A stretch of DNA of 6,710 bases from Frankiaceae bacterium (GTDB taxonomy: Bacteria; Actinomycetota; Actinomycetes; JAVEEB01), in the NCBI GenBank assembly GCA_030840665.1, contig JAVEEB010000149.1, forward strand, positions 1 to 6,710, read 5' to 3'. Positions 5,179-6,710 of this stretch are shown here, in pieces. The notes below the pieces were generated by a model that did no database searches, was not told where the DNA came from, and saw only the letters and a list, made by a program, of their open reading frames with translations. The number at the start of each line of letters is the position of its first letter. Position 1 is the first letter of the stretch. Made by a program: the position numbers and the translations under genes.

Positions 5179-6710
5179 GTGAATTCCGACACTTCGACAT
5201 CCCGTTCTGTGAGGCGACGATCGGTCGTCATCGCCGGCGCTGCGGCGTTCGCGATGACCGCGGGTCTGGCCACGACCGCCCTTACCTCCGCGCATGCGGT
5301 CGAGATGCTGACCAACCCGGGCTTCGAGTCGGGGTCACTCGCGCCGTGGACGTGTTCCGCCGGCCTCGGGTCCGTCGTGGGCACTCCCGTGCACGGCGGG
5401 TCAAAGGCGCTGAGCGGAGCCGCAAGTGCGAGCGATTTCGCACAGTGCAGCCAGACCGTGACGGTGAAGCCGAGTTCGGCGTACACCTACTCCGCCTTCG
5501 TGCGCGGCAACTACGTGTACGTCGGCGCCACCGGCGCGGGAATGGCCGACGTCTCGACGTGGACCCCCGGGGCCGCGGCCTACAGCCCGTTGTCGATCTC
5601 GTTCACCACGGGCGCGAGTCAGACGAGCGTGACCGTGTGGGTGCACGGCTGGTACGGCCAGGGCACCTACTTCGCGGACGACTTCTCCCTCGGCGGCCCA
5701 GGCACCACGCCGACGCCGACTCCGACGCCATCCGTAACACCATCGGTGAGCACGACACCGACACCCACGCCGACACCGACACCGACGGTGAGCAGCGCCG
5801 GGTGCACGTCGCCCGCCTACAACAACGCGACCGCCTACACGGGTGGTCAGAGCGTGTCGTACAACGGGCACAAGTGGACCGCCAAGTGGTGGACCCAGGG
5901 CGAGGCGCCGAGCACGGCCGGCACGGGGGTCTGGCAGGACAACGGCGCGTGCACGACCACCACGGTGACGCCGACGCCGACTCCCACGGTGACACCGACA
6001 CCCACCCCGACCCCGACGGTGACGACGGGACCCGGTGGCAAGAAAGTCGTTGGGTACTTCGCGGAATGGGGCGTGTACGCGCGTAAGTACTTCGTCAAGA
6101 ACATCGTCACGAGCGGAGCCGCGGCCAAGCTGACGAACATCGTGTACGCGTTCGGCAACACGACCAACGGGCTGTGCTCGATCGGTGACTCGTACGCGGA
6201 CTACGACCAGGCGTACTCGGCCGCGGACAGTGTCAGCGGCGTTGCCGACACGTGGGACGCGGGCGCACTGCGCGGCAGCTTCAACCAGCTCCGCGAGCTG
6301 AAGGCGAAGTACCCGAACATCAAGGTGGTCTGGTCGTTCGGTGGCTGGACCTGGTCCGGCGGCTTCACGCAGGCCGCCGCGAACCCCGCGGCCTTCGCCG
6401 ACAGCTGCTACAAGCTCGTGAAGGACCCGCGCTGGGCGGACGTGTTCGACGGCATCGACATCGACTGGGAATACCCGAACGCCTGCGGCGTGCAGTGCGA
6501 CACCTCCGGCCCGGCTGCCTTCAAGAACGTGATCTCCGCACTGCGCACGCGCTTCGGGTCGAGCTTGCTGGTCACGGCCGCCATCACCGCTGACGGCAGC
6601 ACCGGCGGCAACATGGACAAGGCGGACTATGCAGGCGGGGCTCAATATCTCGACTGGATCATGCCGATGACGTACGACTATTTCGGGGCGTTCAACGCGC
6701 AGGGTCCGAC
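5179..6710 (+). CDS. Secreted modular GH18 chitinase (partial, C-terminus off the window)
   Basis: 510 residues are visible from GTG at 5179. Residues 1-40 form a signal peptide: VRRRS, a hydrophobic stretch at about 17-37, then cleavage probably after SAHA (A40). The arginine cluster leaves Tat export possible. Residues 41-172 (LTNPGFESGSLAPW...YFADDFSLGG) are a jelly-roll carbohydrate-binding module of CBM4/9/16-like type, with C59 and C90 perhaps bridged. Residues 173-207 are a Pro/Thr linker. Residues 209-258 are a CBM5/12 chitin-binding domain with the hallmark AKWWTQGEAP and Cys at both ends; the usual first Trp is Tyr214. A second Pro/Thr linker (259-287) leads to the GH18 barrel at 288: KVVGYFAEW, SFGGW, the catalytic DGIDIDWE (acid E431) and MPMTYD (Y499). 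GH18 enzymes hydrolyse beta-1,4-GlcNAc bonds in chitin by substrate-assisted catalysis with retention. The barrel resembles Streptomyces family 18 chitinases. About 100-150 residues of the barrel are probably missing. Two dre-like sites precede it. Confidence 0.96.
   Translation, partial: MNSDTSTSRSVRRRSVVIAGAAAFAMTAGLATTALTSAHAVEMLTNPGFESGSLAPWTCSAGLGSVVGTPVHGGSKALSGAASASDFAQCSQTVTVKPSSAYTYSAFVRGNYVYVGATGAGMADVSTWTPGAAAYSPLSISFTTGASQTSVTVWVHGWYGQGTYFADDFSLGGPGTTPTPTPTPSVTPSVSTTPTPTPTPTPTVSSAGCTSPAYNNATAYTGGQSVSYNGHKWTAKWWTQGEAPSTAGTGVWQDNGACTTTTVTPTPTPTVTPTPTPTPTVTTGPGGKKVVGYFAEWGVYARKYFVKNIVTSGAAAKLTNIVYAFGNTTNGLCSIGDSYADYDQAYSAADSVSGVADTWDAGALRGSFNQLRELKAKYPNIKVVWSFGGWTWSGGFTQAAANPAAFADSCYKLVKDPRWADVFDGIDIDWEYPNACGVQCDTSGPAAFKNVISALRTRFGSSLLVTAAITADGSTGGNMDKADYAGGAQYLDWIMPMTYDYFGAFNAQGP
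5695..5799 (+). repeat. Pro/Thr linker repeat 1 in the chitinase gene
   Basis: This simple-sequence tract of ACN and CCN codons encodes residues 173-207, mostly Thr-Pro. It joins the N-terminal binding module to the CBM5/12. Such linkers are usually extended, and often glycosylated in secreted enzymes. It shares exact direct repeats with linker 2: ACGCCGACGCCGACTCC at 5707-5723 and GACACCGACACCCAC at 5754-5768. Confidence 0.85.
5953..6039 (+). repeat. Pro/Thr linker repeat 2 in the chitinase gene
   Basis: This second tract of ACN/CCN codons encodes residues 259-287 and joins the CBM5/12 to the GH18 domain. It repeats linker 1 exactly at 5968-5984 (17 bp) and 5991-6005 (15 bp), in the same reading frame. 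Confidence 0.85.

Noticed and set aside
3164..5200. A 678-codon minus-strand open frame over the DUF6758-type and PHP genes
   Set aside because: It is low-complexity Arg/Pro/Gly/Ala sequence antisense to two genes with clear motifs and runs into the NUDIX gene out of frame. It is a high-GC artefact.
5704..6025. Possible CRISPR-like or satellite array
   Set aside because: The repeats are Thr-Pro codons within one reading frame, with no regular repeat-spacer pattern.
4455..6086. A 543-codon plus-strand open frame spanning the PHP gene end and the chitinase start
   Set aside because: It is a different frame from both real genes, crosses the promoter region and is rich in Arg and Asp repeats from the linker DNA.
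5401..6645. A 414-codon minus-strand open frame opposite the chitinase
   Set aside because: It is antisense to a strongly identified GH18 enzyme and has no recognisable domain. The glycine-valine repeat in the nearby 5847-6167 frame is just the complement of the Pro/Thr linker.

Overview
The window reads as chromosomal DNA from a high-GC actinomycete (Actinomycetia). Third-position GC is very high, starts are often GTG, and several genes lack a Shine-Dalgarno site but carry a -10-like hexamer about 7 bases before the start codon. The families are typical of actinobacteria: DUF1003, a soluble MgtE_N/CBS protein, a DUF6758-type protein, and a chitinase with sites resembling the Streptomyces DasR operator. 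The genus cannot be fixed from this sequence.

Left third (1-2096, minus strand): three genes run right to left. They are a conserved protein of unknown function (1686-2096), a soluble protein with PRC-barrel-like, MgtE_N and paired CBS segments (339-1604), and a two-helix DUF1003 membrane protein that runs off the left edge (1-352). The last two overlap by 14 bp and are probably translationally coupled. They look like a small magnesium- or nucleotide-sensing membrane module, but this is inference.

Middle (2097-4978): an 86-bp divergent intergenic region leads to a plus-strand membrane-anchored protein with two histidine clusters (2183-2854). It converges on a NUDIX hydrolase (2881-3327, minus). 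A small tandem repeat spans both stop codons. Divergent from the NUDIX gene are a DUF6758-type protein (3434-4069) and a PHP-domain phosphoesterase (4115-4978), both plus strand.

Right (4979-6710): a 200-bp intergenic region holds two palindromes matching the DasR-responsive element (dre) and a likely promoter. These precede a secreted modular chitinase: signal peptide, N-terminal beta-sandwich carbohydrate-binding module (CBM), Pro/Thr linker, CBM5/12 chitin-binding domain, Pro/Thr linker, and a GH18 catalytic domain cut by the window end. The arrangement suggests chitin use controlled by amino-sugar availability.

I found no RNA genes, CRISPR array, insertion sequence, phage or defence system. 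No wholly new multi-gene system is evident. The most interesting items are the paired dre sites, the His-cluster membrane protein, the shared leaderless-promoter pattern and the repeat straddling two convergent stop codons.
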